Assembly (NCBI GenBank): GCA_964555675.1 | Contig: CAZKTU010000055.1 | Location: 1 to 32,067, forward strand | Length of the DNA: 32,067 nucleotides | Origin: CAIWXH01 sp964555675 | Lineage (GTDB): Bacteria; Chloroflexota; Chloroflexia; Chloroflexales; Chloroflexaceae | Direction of reading: 5' to 3' | Part shown: positions 25,068 through 32,067 of the stretch, one piece after another | Numbering within the stretch: the first letter of the stretch is position 1 | How the letters are laid out: each line of letters begins with the position of its first letter | Notes under the pieces: generated by a model | The model's input: the letters and a program-made list of their open reading frames with translations, nothing else | Told to the model about the DNA's origin: nothing | Databases searched by the model: none | Translations under genes and position numbers: made by a program

Positions 25068-25096
25068 ACTATAACAGGCCAGCCCCCTGCTGTCAA
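25068..25096 (-). promoter_or_regulatory. Strong sigma70-like promoter of lacI-type gene
   Basis: On the minus strand TTGACA (25096-25091) and TATAGT (25073-25068) are spaced by 17 nt. The predicted start is near 25061, giving a leader of about 50 nt that carries the operator-like palindrome. Confidence 0.8.
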
Positions 25097-25160
25097 GAGT
25101 CAAGCAGCTATTTCCGGCCATCCTGCAAGGCGTCTGGCGGAGCCTACATCATTTGTGGCA

Positions 25161-25190
25161 TTGACTCAGGTTTTTCGCGCTCTCTATACT
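25161..25190 (+). promoter_or_regulatory. Sigma70-like promoter of marR-type gene
   Basis: TTGACT (25161-25166) and TATACT (25185-25190) are separated by 18 nt on the plus strand, about 48 nt before the start codon. It is divergent from the lacI-type promoter. Confidence 0.7.
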
Positions 25191-25237
25191 CGGATCACCC
25201 CGCAGCGCCAGTGGGCTGACTGCCAATGAGGACGACG

Positions 25238-25675
25238 ATGCCGGACAATCAGCTCTACACCCTGTTGCTGGAGGCGCACCTGCTGATCGAGGACGGCGAG
25301 CAGCGCACGCTGCACCCCTTCGGCCTCTCGCCTAGCGGCTTCAACCTGCTGCAGCAGCTCGAGTGTACCCACGGGAAGCGCCTGGTCGACCTGGCGCGCG
25401 CGATCCTGCTGGACGCCAGCACGCTGACCCGCCTGATTGATCGCCTCGAGCAGGCGGGCCTCGTCCAGCGCAAGCTCGATCCGGAAGACCGCCGCGCCCT
25501 GCGGGTCATCCTCACCCCCGCCGGCCTCGCGCTGCGCTCGCGGGCCTGCCTGGCCCACGCCGCCGCAGTCGCGCAACACGCTGGGGCGCTCGACGAGAGC
25601 GAGCAGCGCCAGCTGGTCGAGCTGCTGCGCAAACTCAGCGCCGGGTTGCGCGTCGCCGTGAGCCAGGGTTCCTAG
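25238..25675 (+). CDS. MarR-family transcriptional regulator
   Basis: This 145-residue winged-helix protein has the MarR layout: an N-terminal dimerisation helix, LSPSGFNLLQQLECTHGKRL, recognition region LARAILLDASTLTRLIDRLE, wing GLVQRKLDPEDRRALRVILT, and C-terminal helices ending LRKLSAGLRVAV. MarR proteins sense small, often aromatic or oxidised, ligands. ATG 25238 was chosen over ATG 25226 because GAGG (25228-25231) lies 6 nt upstream. Its stop is only 4 nt from the stop of the convergent hydroxyacid dehydrogenase. The target is unknown; the neighbouring aldolase/dehydrogenase operon is a candidate. Confidence 0.9.
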   Translation: MPDNQLYTLLLEAHLLIEDGEQRTLHPFGLSPSGFNLLQQLECTHGKRLVDLARAILLDASTLTRLIDRLEQAGLVQRKLDPEDRRALRVILTPAGLALRSRACLAHAAAVAQHAGALDESEQRQLVELLRKLSAGLRVAVSQGS

Positions 25676-25679
25676 GGCC

Positions 25680-26648
25680 TCAGCGGGCCGCGCCCGCGCG
25701 CCCGGGCCAGCAGGCCGGGTCGATCAGACAGGTGGGGCACTCGCCGGCCAGCAGCTGCAGCACCTGGTCGACTACGCTCATCGACATGCGCCAGACGCCT
25801 TTGTCGGTGTAGCTCGCGACATGAGGCGTGACCACCACATTGGCCATGCCCAGCAGCGGATTGTCGCTCAGCGGTGGCTCGGGGTCGAAGACGTCGAGCC
25901 CCGCCCCCGCCAGGTGCCCATCCTCGAGCGCGCGGATCAGAGCCCGCTCGTCGACCACCGGCCCGCGACTCACATTGATCAGGAAGGAGCCCGGGCGCAT
26001 CAGCCTCAGCTCGCGCTCGCCGATCAGGTGGTAGGTCTCCGCCATCAGCGGGGTGTGCAGCGTCAGAAAGTCGGCCTGGGCCAGCACGTCGTCCAGGCTG
26101 TCGGCCATACGCATGCCTGCGGGCAGCGGGGTATCCGCGCTCAGAAACGGGTCGAAGACCAGGATCTGCATGCGCAGCCCCAGCCCGCAGATCTCGGCCA
26201 CGCGCCGGCCGATTCGGCCATAGCCGACCACGCCAAGCACGCGGTCGCGCACCTCCGTGCCCAGCAGGTCGGTGCGACCGCGCGGCCAGCCCGTGCGCAT
26301 CAGGGCGTCGGACTTGACGATCTGCTTGGCGACCGCCAGCAGCAGACCGACCGCCTGCTCGGCCGTGCTCTCGGTGGGCGCGTCGGGCGTATTTGCGGCC
26401 AGCACGCCATAGCTGGTGGCGGTGGGCACATCGACGGTGTTATAGCCGATGCCGTGGCGGATCACCAACTTCAGGCTCGGCCCGGCCCGCTCGATGAAGG
26501 CCGCGTCGACCGTGCAGCCGCCGATCACTGCGGCCTCGACCCCCGCCAGGTCGTCGAGGCTATGCGAGACGATCACCTCGGCGTGGGCCTGCAGACGCGC
26601 CATGGCTTCGGGGTGCAGCTCGACCTCGGTCCAGACTCTCGGCTTCAT
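25680..26648 (-). CDS. D-2-hydroxyacid dehydrogenase (phosphoglycerate dehydrogenase-like)
   Basis: This 322-residue NAD-dependent enzyme interconverts 2-keto acids and D-2-hydroxy acids. The N-terminal and C-terminal flavodoxin-like parts surround the Rossmann motif GYGRIG (142-147). The catalytic triad is visible: Arg228 in NVSRGPVVDE, Glu257 in DVFDPEPP and His276 in TPHVASYT. The start MKPRVWTEVE at 26648 lies 4 nt from the 100-N gap, so any ribosome site is missing and an upstream start cannot be excluded, although the length is normal. It is third in an operon after the HpcH-type aldolase and the RraA-like gene and could reduce their 2-keto-acid substrates or products. Confidence 0.92.
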   Translation of the reverse strand: MKPRVWTEVELHPEAMARLQAHAEVIVSHSLDDLAGVEAAVIGGCTVDAAFIERAGPSLKLVIRHGIGYNTVDVPTATSYGVLAANTPDAPTESTAEQAVGLLLAVAKQIVKSDALMRTGWPRGRTDLLGTEVRDRVLGVVGYGRIGRRVAEICGLGLRMQILVFDPFLSADTPLPAGMRMADSLDDVLAQADFLTLHTPLMAETYHLIGERELRLMRPGSFLINVSRGPVVDERALIRALEDGHLAGAGLDVFDPEPPLSDNPLLGMANVVVTPHVASYTDKGVWRMSMSVVDQVLQLLAGECPTCLIDPACWPGRAGAAR

Positions 26649-26652
26649 TGCC

Positions 26653-26752
26653 NNNNNNNNNNNNNNNNNNNNNNNNNNNNNNNNNNNNNNNNNNNNNNNN
26701 NNNNNNNNNNNNNNNNNNNNNNNNNNNNNNNNNNNNNNNNNNNNNNNNNNNN
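26653..26752. other. Scaffold gap (100 N)
   Basis: Exactly 100 N between the RraA-like and hydroxyacid dehydrogenase genes. The true length is unknown, and a small gene could be hidden here. Confidence 0.99.
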
Positions 26753-27462
26753 TAGCTGCGCCCGGCGAAGATCGCGCGGATCTCGGCGGCCGAGCTCGCC
26801 CGCTGCAGGGCGGCCATGCGCGCCGCCTCCTCCTGCTGCAGCTCGCGGGCGTTGGCCAGCACCGCGGCCAGCCGGTCGGCCGGGAACTTGACCGCGCCAT
26901 TCTCGTCCATATGGATAATCTCGCCCGGCGCCACGTCCATGCCGCCCACGCTGACCGGCACGTTGACCGCGTGCACCGCCATCGCGCCGTGGCCCGCGCA
27001 GACCCCGGTGAGCATGTACTGGAAGCCGAGCGGGCGGATCTCGTCCAGGTCGCGCGAGGGCCCGTTGGAGATCAGACCGACGCAACCCATGGCCTTCATC
27101 GCCGAGACCATGTTGCCCCCCGCCAGGCCCACCTTGCCGGCGATCGCCGGGGGAAACTTCTGCTGCAACACCAGGATGCTCGGCTTCGGCGCGGCCTCGA
27201 GGGCGTCGACCACGTCGAGGAAGCTGAGCCGCGCAAAGTTCGGGTCGGGCAGCCCGTAGACACAGGTGACGGCATAGCCGGTCAGCCGCCCCAGCTCGGG
27301 GTACATGCAGCGAATAGTCTGGTCGGTGTACCAGTTCTCGCTCCACGGGTTGTAGAGCCCGAGGCAGAGCGGGCTGTTTGGGTAGGTGGCGACGACATTG
27401 GTGATCGAGGGGGTGTCGAACTGCCGCAGCTCTTCAAGCATGCGCCGGTCACTCTCAGCCAT
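26753..27462 (-). CDS. RraA-like protein (4-hydroxy-4-methyl-2-oxoglutarate aldolase family), 3' end at gap
   Basis: 236 complete codons are visible, starting MAESDRRMLEELRQFDTPSI. The family core is clear: LAGGNMVSAMKAMGCVGLIS leads into NGPSRDLDEIRPLGFQYM, with the Arg-Asp pair that binds substrate and metal in class II pyruvate aldolases of this fold. GMDVAPGEIIHMDENGAVKF follows. The usual Asp of DGxxRD is Asn here (NGPSRD). The last two bases before the gap are TA in frame, so a TAA or TAG stop may lie at the edge. Members are aldolases or oxaloacetate decarboxylases; some have other roles. It lies 14 nt after the HpcH-type gene, with AGGAAGAGG before its ATG. Confidence 0.85.
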
Positions 27463-27476
27463 TGGGCGCCTCTTCC

Positions 27477-28307
27477 TTAATACAGCTTGCCCTCAACCTG
27501 CGCGGCGCTCGCCGCGGCGGCCCCGCTGAAGTCGACCGCGTCGAGCTCGGCCTGGGCGGCGCGGGCCATGAAGATCGCGTCGCTCGCCAGAGCCAGGAAC
27601 TGGAAGCCCTGCCCGATGCGCAGGCTCAGTTCGGCGGCGCTGAAGCAGTGCTTGCCGGCGGCCTTGCCCGTGCGCCGGGCCGCGGCGAGCACCTCGAGCA
27701 TGGCGGCCTCGTGCCTGGTGCCCGGCCCCATCTCGGCGGGGCTGAGGCCCATCGAGAGGGCCAGGTCGTTGGGGCCGATGAAGCAGCCCACCACCCCGTC
27801 CACCGCGAGGATGGCCTCGGCGTTCTCGACCGCCTGGACGGTCTCGATCATCACGATCGCCGCCAGGTTGTCGTCGGCCCAGGTCCTATAATCGCCCTCG
27901 ATATAGGCGGCCAGGCGGCTGCCGCCGAAGCTGCGCTGGCCCCTGGTCGCATAGCGCATGTTGGCGACCGCCTGGCGGGCCTCTTCGGCGCTATTGACCA
28001 TGGGCACGACCAGCCCCATCGCGCCTGCGTCGAGGGTGCGCTGGATCCAGATCGTGTCGTTCCAGGGCACGCGGGCCAGGGGGGCCACGCCGCCCAGCTG
28101 CGCGGCCCGGAAGCAGTTGACCATGGTCTCGAAGCCGACCGGGCTATGCTCGGCGTCGACCACCAGCCAGTCCCAGCCCATCGGCGCCATACTCTCGGCC
28201 GCGGCGGGCGAGCAAAGCGAGAGCCAACTGCCCACCGAGGGCTGTCCATTGCGCAGCTTCTCCGTCACGGGATTGGACGCGATCATCCGCCGGCCGAGAC
28301 CGCTCAT
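27477..28307 (-). CDS. HpcH/HpaI-family aldolase (2-keto-3-deoxy acid type)
   Basis: This 276-residue class II aldolase cleaves 4-hydroxy-2-keto acids to pyruvate plus an aldehyde. Family residues are visible: His54 in DAEHSP, Arg79 in ARVPW, metal ligand Glu155 in MIETVQAVENAE and Asp181 in IGPNDLALS. AAGKHCFSAAE and ALASDAIFM complete the barrel. Relatives act on 2-keto-3-deoxy-L-rhamnonate, 2-dehydro-3-deoxy-galactarate or 4-hydroxy-2-oxoheptanedioate; the substrate cannot be decided here. AAGGAG lies 7 nt before the ATG. It is the first gene of the operon with RraA-like and hydroxyacid dehydrogenase genes, which suggests sugar-acid or aromatic-acid breakdown. Confidence 0.92.
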   Translation of the reverse strand: MSGLGRRMIASNPVTEKLRNGQPSVGSWLSLCSPAAAESMAPMGWDWLVVDAEHSPVGFETMVNCFRAAQLGGVAPLARVPWNDTIWIQRTLDAGAMGLVVPMVNSAEEARQAVANMRYATRGQRSFGGSRLAAYIEGDYRTWADDNLAAIVMIETVQAVENAEAILAVDGVVGCFIGPNDLALSMGLSPAEMGPGTRHEAAMLEVLAAARRTGKAAGKHCFSAAELSLRIGQGFQFLALASDAIFMARAAQAELDAVDFSGAAAASAAQVEGKLY

Positions 28308-28378
28308 CGCACAACTCCTTTGTCGTGAAACGTCGCATGCGCTGCGCGGGCAGCGCGCCTATCCTTGCTTCGGGCATT

Positions 28379-28393
28379 GTGTGGCTCTCACAC
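28379..28393. promoter_or_regulatory. Operator-like inverted repeat before HpcH-type operon
   Basis: GTGTG-N5-CACAC overlaps the downstream end of the predicted -10 box and the likely start site. The regulator is unknown; the nearby MarR-type protein is one candidate. Confidence 0.4.
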
Positions 28394-28418
28394 TACCCGG
28401 TGCGATCACCTTTGTCAA
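28390..28418 (-). promoter_or_regulatory. Promoter of HpcH-type aldolase operon
   Basis: On the minus strand TTGACA (28418-28413) and TAGTGT (28395-28390) are spaced by 17 nt. The -35 lies in the last codons of the P450 gene and the -10 overlaps its stop, so the aldolase operon can be transcribed separately from P450. The leader is about 75 nt and contains a GCGCTG/CAGCGC hairpin near 28340-28357. Confidence 0.6.
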
Positions 28419-29757
28419 TGCGCCGCTCCACCCGCATCCGCATCCCGTGGCGCGGGCGCAGGGTGACCAGGGGCTTCGTGGCGACCACCTGCGCCGGGTC
28501 GAGGCTCAGCCGCCACTGCTGGGCGATCGTCGCCAGCAGCAGCACGCCCTCGGCCCAGGCGAACTGCTCGCCGACACAGATGCGCGTGCCGCCCCCGAAA
28601 GGGAAGTAAGCGAACTTCGGTCGCGCCGCCTGGGCCTCGGGTGTCCAGCGCGCCGGGTCGAAGCGCAGCGGGTCGGGGTAGAAGCGCTCGTCGCGGTGCA
28701 CGACCCACTGGCTCATCAAGACGATCGAGCCCGCCGGGATGCTGTAGCCGCCCACCTCGTAGTCGCCCAGGGCCAGCCGCCCGAGGGTCCACGCCGGCGG
28801 GTAGAGCCGCATCGCCTCGGCCAGCACCTGGCGCGTATAGACCAGGCGCGGGAAGTCTTGGGGTGTCGGCGGCCTGCCGGCCAGGGCCTGATCGAGCTCG
28901 GCGTGCAGCGCCTCGGCCGCGGCGGGGTTCTGCGAGAGCAGGTAGAAGGTCCAGGTCAACGCGTTGGCGGTGGTCTCGTGGCCCGCCAGGAAGAGGGTCA
29001 GGGCCTCGTCGCGCACCTGCTGGTCGGACATACTGCCCGTGCCCTCCTCGTCCTGGGCCAGCATCAGCATCGAGAGCAGGTCGCCGTGATCCGCGCCCCC
29101 CGCCCGCCGCTCGGCGATCATGCGATAGATCAGGGCGTCGAGGGCCGCGGCGCCGCGCCGCGCGCGTCGCATCCGCGGCAGCGGCAGCTTCTCGATCAGC
29201 GGGAAGAAGGGCAGGCTGAGCAGGGGGAATAGCTCGAGCAGCTCGGTCAGGGCGGCCCCGACCTCTTCGGCGTCGCCTTCGACGTCGGCGTCGAACAGGG
29301 TCTTGCCGACGATCGCCAGGGTCAGGCGCATCATCTGCTCGTCGAGGTCCAGGGTCTCGCCGTCGCGCCACCTGCTGCGGGTGCGCTCGGCATAGTGGAT
29401 CATCGTGGCGGCGTACTCGGCGATACGCTGGCGGTGGAAGGCCGGCTGGACGAGGCGGCGCTGGCGCAGGTGGTGCGCCCCCTCGCTGGTCAGCAGCCCT
29501 TCGCCGAGGGCGCGTTTGGCGGCCTGCAGCGCCCGGCCCTTGTGGAAGTTGCGCTGGTGCGTCACCAGCACATCGCCAATCCACTCGGGCTTGCTGATCA
29601 AGAAGAAGTCGCCGCGCGCGACCTTGAAACGCGCGATGTCGCCATAGCGGTCGCGCAGCCCGCTCAAAAAGGTGAGCGGGTCGCGCTGAAAGCCGAGCAG
29701 GCTCTCGCCAGGGTAGCGCTGACGCGGGCCGGGTGGGTTGGTGGAGGTAGTGTTCAT
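28393..29757 (-). CDS. Cytochrome P450
   Basis: This 454-residue soluble haem monooxygenase has the I-helix oxygen-binding motif AGHETT (~258-263), the K-helix ExxR in EAMR (~314-317), the PERF-like segment FDPARW, and the haem loop FGGGTRICVGEQFAWAEG with the Cys ligand at ~394. No N-terminal membrane anchor is seen. The pattern and length fit the CYP102-like/CYP4-like group of bacterial P450s that often oxidise fatty acids or terpenoids; the substrate is unknown. No ferredoxin or reductase gene is adjacent. ATG 29757 has no ribosome site but lies 7 nt after a TATACT box, so its mRNA may be leaderless. Its role among sugar genes is unclear. Confidence 0.93.
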   Translation of the reverse strand: MNTTSTNPPGPRQRYPGESLLGFQRDPLTFLSGLRDRYGDIARFKVARGDFFLISKPEWIGDVLVTHQRNFHKGRALQAAKRALGEGLLTSEGAHHLRQRRLVQPAFHRQRIAEYAATMIHYAERTRSRWRDGETLDLDEQMMRLTLAIVGKTLFDADVEGDAEEVGAALTELLELFPLLSLPFFPLIEKLPLPRMRRARRGAAALDALIYRMIAERRAGGADHGDLLSMLMLAQDEEGTGSMSDQQVRDEALTLFLAGHETTANALTWTFYLLSQNPAAAEALHAELDQALAGRPPTPQDFPRLVYTRQVLAEAMRLYPPAWTLGRLALGDYEVGGYSIPAGSIVLMSQWVVHRDERFYPDPLRFDPARWTPEAQAARPKFAYFPFGGGTRICVGEQFAWAEGVLLLATIAQQWRLSLDPAQVVATKPLVTLRPRHGMRMRVERRIDKGDRTG

Positions 29758-29764
29758 AGGCGCG

Positions 29765-29770
29765 AGTATA
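29765..29770 (-). promoter_or_regulatory. -10 box of P450 gene, probable leaderless start
   Basis: TATACT on the minus strand ends 7 nt before the P450 ATG, so transcription should begin at or next to the start codon. No good -35 is seen. Confidence 0.45.
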
Positions 29771-29804
29771 GCCTGCCGGTGTGGAGATCGTATGAAGGGC
29801 GGCA

Positions 29805-29838
29805 GGCCAGAGAGCGCAGCATACTGCGCCCTCTGGCC
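29805..29838 (-). terminator. Hairpin after M42 peptidase gene
   Basis: A 15-bp stem with one mismatch (GGCCAGAG...CTCTGGCC) and a CATA loop lies 18 nt beyond the peptidase stop. It ends the alcohol dehydrogenase-peptidase operon before the P450 promoter. The U-tract is weak. Confidence 0.65.
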
Positions 29839-29856
29839 CATCGCCCTCCAGCGGTA

Positions 29857-30897
29857 CTAGCGCGGGCCCTCGGCCACAAACGCGCACAGCCACGCGACGA
29901 GGGCCTCGATGTCGCCCAGGTGCCCGGTCTCGAAGGGGCTATGGGTGTAGCGGGCGGGGAAGGCCACGAGCGCGGCGGGGATGTCGGCGCGCATCAGGGC
30001 TGCGCCGTCGCTGCCGAACGAGCCGAAGACGGCGTGCTGGATGGGGATGGCGCGCGCGGCCGCCACCTCCTCGAGGGCGCGGGTCAGGCGATGGTCGTAG
30101 TGGACCAGGGCGTCCTTATGGACCAGGATCGGCCCCGCGCCGAGGCGCACCGGCATGGCGCGCTGGTCGACCCCGGGGATGTCGCCGGCCATGCCGATCT
30201 CGACGGCGATCGCAGCCTCGTAGCTGTGGCGCGCGGCCAGGGCCGCCGCCCCGATCAGCCCGATCTCCTCTTGAACCGTGCAGGCCAGGGTCAGCTCCCA
30301 GCGCCGCTCGGCGGGCGGGACGCGCCGCAGCACTTCGGTGAGCACCGCGATCGGCACGCGGTCGTCGAGGGCCTTGCCGACGACGTGGGGGCCGTGCTGC
30401 ACCGTCGCCGCGTCCCAGATCACGCGGGTGCCGGGCGTGACCCCGCGGGCCAGGAGCTCGTCGGCGCTCAGGCCCGTATCGACCCAGAAGTCATCCCAGG
30501 TCAACTCGCCCGGCTCGGCCAGGGCCTGCGAGGCCAGATGCCCGGTCGCGGCGGCCAGCACGCCGGGGATGGCCCCCGAGCGGGCCAGCACCCGCACCCG
30601 CTGGCCGACGGTAAACCAGTTGCGCAGGCTGGTGGCGCGCTGCCAGGCCTGGCCGTTGGCGAGCCAGAGGAAGCCGCCCGCGTGGACGGAGCGCACCAGG
30701 TAGCAGAGCTCGTCGGCGTGGGCGACGAGCAGCAGGCGCGGCCCCTGGCCGCCGCAGTGGGCGAGCAGATTGCCGGTGCGGGTCTGCTCGAGCGTGGCCC
30801 CGGCCTCGCGCCAGAGCTCGGCCACCCGCTCGAGCACGACCCGCTCCTCGCCGACCGGGCCGTCGAGCTCGGTCAGCTCCTTGATCAGCGTGAACAT
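29857..30897 (-). CDS. M42-family metallo-aminopeptidase
   Basis: This 346-residue M42 (glutamyl/deblocking aminopeptidase, TET-like) protein forms a two-metal active site. Visible ligands and catalytic residues are His60-Asp62 (VAHADE), Asp178 (KALDDR), Glu210-Glu211 (TVQEEIG), Glu233 in AVEIGMAGDIPG (where many relatives have Asp) and His319 (RYTHSPFE). The inserted beta domain lies at about 70-165. Members were once annotated as endoglucanases because of family naming; the metal motifs support peptidase. It starts 12 nt after the alcohol dehydrogenase stop, so the two form an operon. It probably trims peptides in the cytoplasm. Confidence 0.9.
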   Translation of the reverse strand: MFTLIKELTELDGPVGEERVVLERVAELWREAGATLEQTRTGNLLAHCGGQGPRLLLVAHADELCYLVRSVHAGGFLWLANGQAWQRATSLRNWFTVGQRVRVLARSGAIPGVLAAATGHLASQALAEPGELTWDDFWVDTGLSADELLARGVTPGTRVIWDAATVQHGPHVVGKALDDRVPIAVLTEVLRRVPPAERRWELTLACTVQEEIGLIGAAALAARHSYEAAIAVEIGMAGDIPGVDQRAMPVRLGAGPILVHKDALVHYDHRLTRALEEVAAARAIPIQHAVFGSFGSDGAALMRADIPAALVAFPARYTHSPFETGHLGDIEALVAWLCAFVAEGPR

Positions 30898-30909
30898 AGA
30901 TTGCTCTAC

Positions 30910-32001
30910 CTACTCGAACACGATCACCGAGCGCAGGGTCTCGCCGCGCTTCATGGCCTCGAACGACTCCTCGGTCTCGTCGAGGCTGATCGTGCGCGTG
31001 ACGATCTTGTCGAGGTTGAGCTGGCCCTGGCGGTACCAGTCGGCCAGCAGCGGGAAGTCGCGGGTGGGCAGGCAGTCGCCGTACCACGAGACCCCGACCT
31101 TGCCGCCGAGGTCGAAGAAGCGCTGCAGGTCGAGGGTGAGCTGGGGGCCCGGGCCGGGCACGCCGATCATGATGCAGGTGCCGGCCAGGTCGCGACAGAA
31201 CAGGGCCTGCTCCCAGGTCTTGGCGATGCCCACGGCCTCGAACGAGTAGTTGACCCCGTTGCCGCCGGTGAGGGCCTTGATCTGGGCCACGGGGTCGCCG
31301 GCGTTGGCATCGACCACGTGGGTCGCGCCGAACTCTTTGGCCCACTCGAGCTTGCGCGGGTCGATGTCGACGGCGATGATCGTGGTGGCCCCGGCCAGGC
31401 GCGCGCCGGCGATCACACTGTCGCCGACCCCGCCGCAGCCGAAGACGGCCACGCTGGTGCCGGGCTGCACATCGGCGGCGTAGAGCGCCGCGCCGACCCC
31501 GGTCATCACGCCGCAGCCGATCAGCGACATCTGGGGGGCCGGCAGGGCCGGGTCGTAGCGCACGGCCTGGGCGGCGTGGACGAGGGTGTGGGTGCAGAAG
31601 GTGCCGATGCCCAGCACGGGGTTGAGGGTCTGGCCGTCGAGGGTGCGCATGCGCTTCTCGGCGTTCAGACTGGCCGCGCAGAAGTTGGGCTTGCCGACCC
31701 GGCAGAAGCGGCACGCGCCGCAGGGCGCCCGCCAGGCCAGGATCACATGGTCGCCCACCTGGTGGCCGGTGACGCCGGGGCCGACGGCCTCGATCACGCC
31801 CGCGCCCTCGTGGCCGAGCAGGAAGGGGAAGCCCTCGCTGCCGTAGGTGCCGCTCTTGACCCCCAGGTCGGTGTGGCAGACCCCCGAGGCCAGGATGCGC
31901 ACCAGTACCTCGTTCGGGCCCGGGTCGTCGATCGTGAACTCCTCGATGCTCACCGGGGCCCCGGGGGTGCGGGCAATCGCACCGCGCGCTCTAGTTGCCA
32001 T
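30910..32001 (-). CDS. Zinc-dependent alcohol dehydrogenase, class III-like
   Basis: This 363-residue MDR enzyme has catalytic zinc ligands Cys43 (GVCHTD), His (LLGHEGAGV) and Cys of IGCGVMTGVGAA. Structural-zinc cysteines are in APCGACRFCRVGKPNFC, and the cofactor motif is FGCGGVGDSV. CHTD and GCGVMTG mark the class III branch (formaldehyde, mycothiol- or cofactor-dependent alcohol dehydrogenases), which differs from the sorbitol-type enzyme at 16776. The ATG follows GAGGAG at a suitable distance. A TATACT -10 box lies at 32054-32049; its -35 is beyond the window. First gene of an operon with the M42 peptidase. The substrate, alcohol or aldehyde, is not decidable. Confidence 0.92.
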   Translation of the reverse strand: MATRARGAIARTPGAPVSIEEFTIDDPGPNEVLVRILASGVCHTDLGVKSGTYGSEGFPFLLGHEGAGVIEAVGPGVTGHQVGDHVILAWRAPCGACRFCRVGKPNFCAASLNAEKRMRTLDGQTLNPVLGIGTFCTHTLVHAAQAVRYDPALPAPQMSLIGCGVMTGVGAALYAADVQPGTSVAVFGCGGVGDSVIAGARLAGATTIIAVDIDPRKLEWAKEFGATHVVDANAGDPVAQIKALTGGNGVNYSFEAVGIAKTWEQALFCRDLAGTCIMIGVPGPGPQLTLDLQRFFDLGGKVGVSWYGDCLPTRDFPLLADWYRQGQLNLDKIVTRTISLDETEESFEAMKRGETLRSVIVFE

Positions 32002-32048
32002 TGGCGGATCTCCTCAGCTGCGGACTCTGCTCCAGGGGGACACGGGGC

Positions 32049-32054
32049 AGTATA
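32049..32054 (-). promoter_or_regulatory. -10 box of alcohol dehydrogenase-peptidase operon
   Basis: TATACT on the minus strand, about 48 nt before the start codon. The -35 would lie past the window end. Confidence 0.45.
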
Positions 32055-32067
32055 CCCCAAGCGGGCC

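Noticed and set aside
29857..30897. M42 protein as a cellulase/endoglucanase
   Set aside because: Some relatives carry that label, but the two-metal peptidase ligands are present and no glycosidase motif is seen.

Overview
The window is GC-rich DNA packed with genes for glycan and sugar catabolism. There are no phage, IS, CRISPR, rRNA or tRNA signals. The gene style suggests a free-living heterotroph: lipoprotein sugar-binding proteins with two-permease ABC importers that lack a linked ATPase, long GH38, GH36 and GH2 enzymes, and sigma70-like promoters. Intergenic repeats built on ACGAAG-type and GACCAAG-type units are also present. Chloroflexota is my best guess, but this is inference and no marker gene proves it. 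Two runs of exactly 100 N (22963-23062 and 26653-26752) are scaffold gaps, so the sequence is a draft assembly.

Region 1 (1-8523) holds glycosidases. The C-terminal half of a LacZ-type GH2 beta-galactosidase is followed 9 nt later by a GH38 alpha-mannosidase. A palindromic repeat element comes next, then an enolase-superfamily (mandelate racemase type) dehydratase on the minus strand, then a GH36 alpha-galactosidase on the plus strand.

Region 2 (8520-17833) is a sugar-uptake operon with its regulator. A consensus promoter drives permease, permease, a Tat-type binding lipoprotein, a divergent GH36-like enzyme, a mutarotase-like protein and an SDR dehydrogenase. An IclR-family regulator and a divergent zinc alcohol dehydrogenase follow. 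The palindrome TTCACA-NN-TGTGAA lies in the operon leader and again over the predicted start of iclR transcription, which ties the IclR protein to this operon.

Region 3 (17847-25096, minus strand) is a second importer: LacI-type regulator, LuxR-type HTH protein, binding lipoprotein (interrupted by a gap), MalF-like and MalG-like permeases and a GH13 alpha-glucan hydrolase. This looks like maltodextrin uptake. The LacI gene has a near-perfect promoter with an operator-like palindrome at its start site.

Region 4 (25161-32067) has a MarR regulator on the plus strand. On the minus strand are an HpcH/HpaI aldolase, an RraA-like protein and a D-2-hydroxyacid dehydrogenase (one operon), a probably leaderless cytochrome P450, and a class III-like alcohol dehydrogenase with an M42 aminopeptidase.

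Read together, Regions 1 and 2 release galactose and mannose units from glycans, import oligosaccharides and break them down. No sugar kinase is seen. Mutarotase-like, SDR, sugar-acid dehydratase and 2-keto-acid aldolase candidates are all present, so a non-phosphorylative oxidative route is a reasonable hypothesis.
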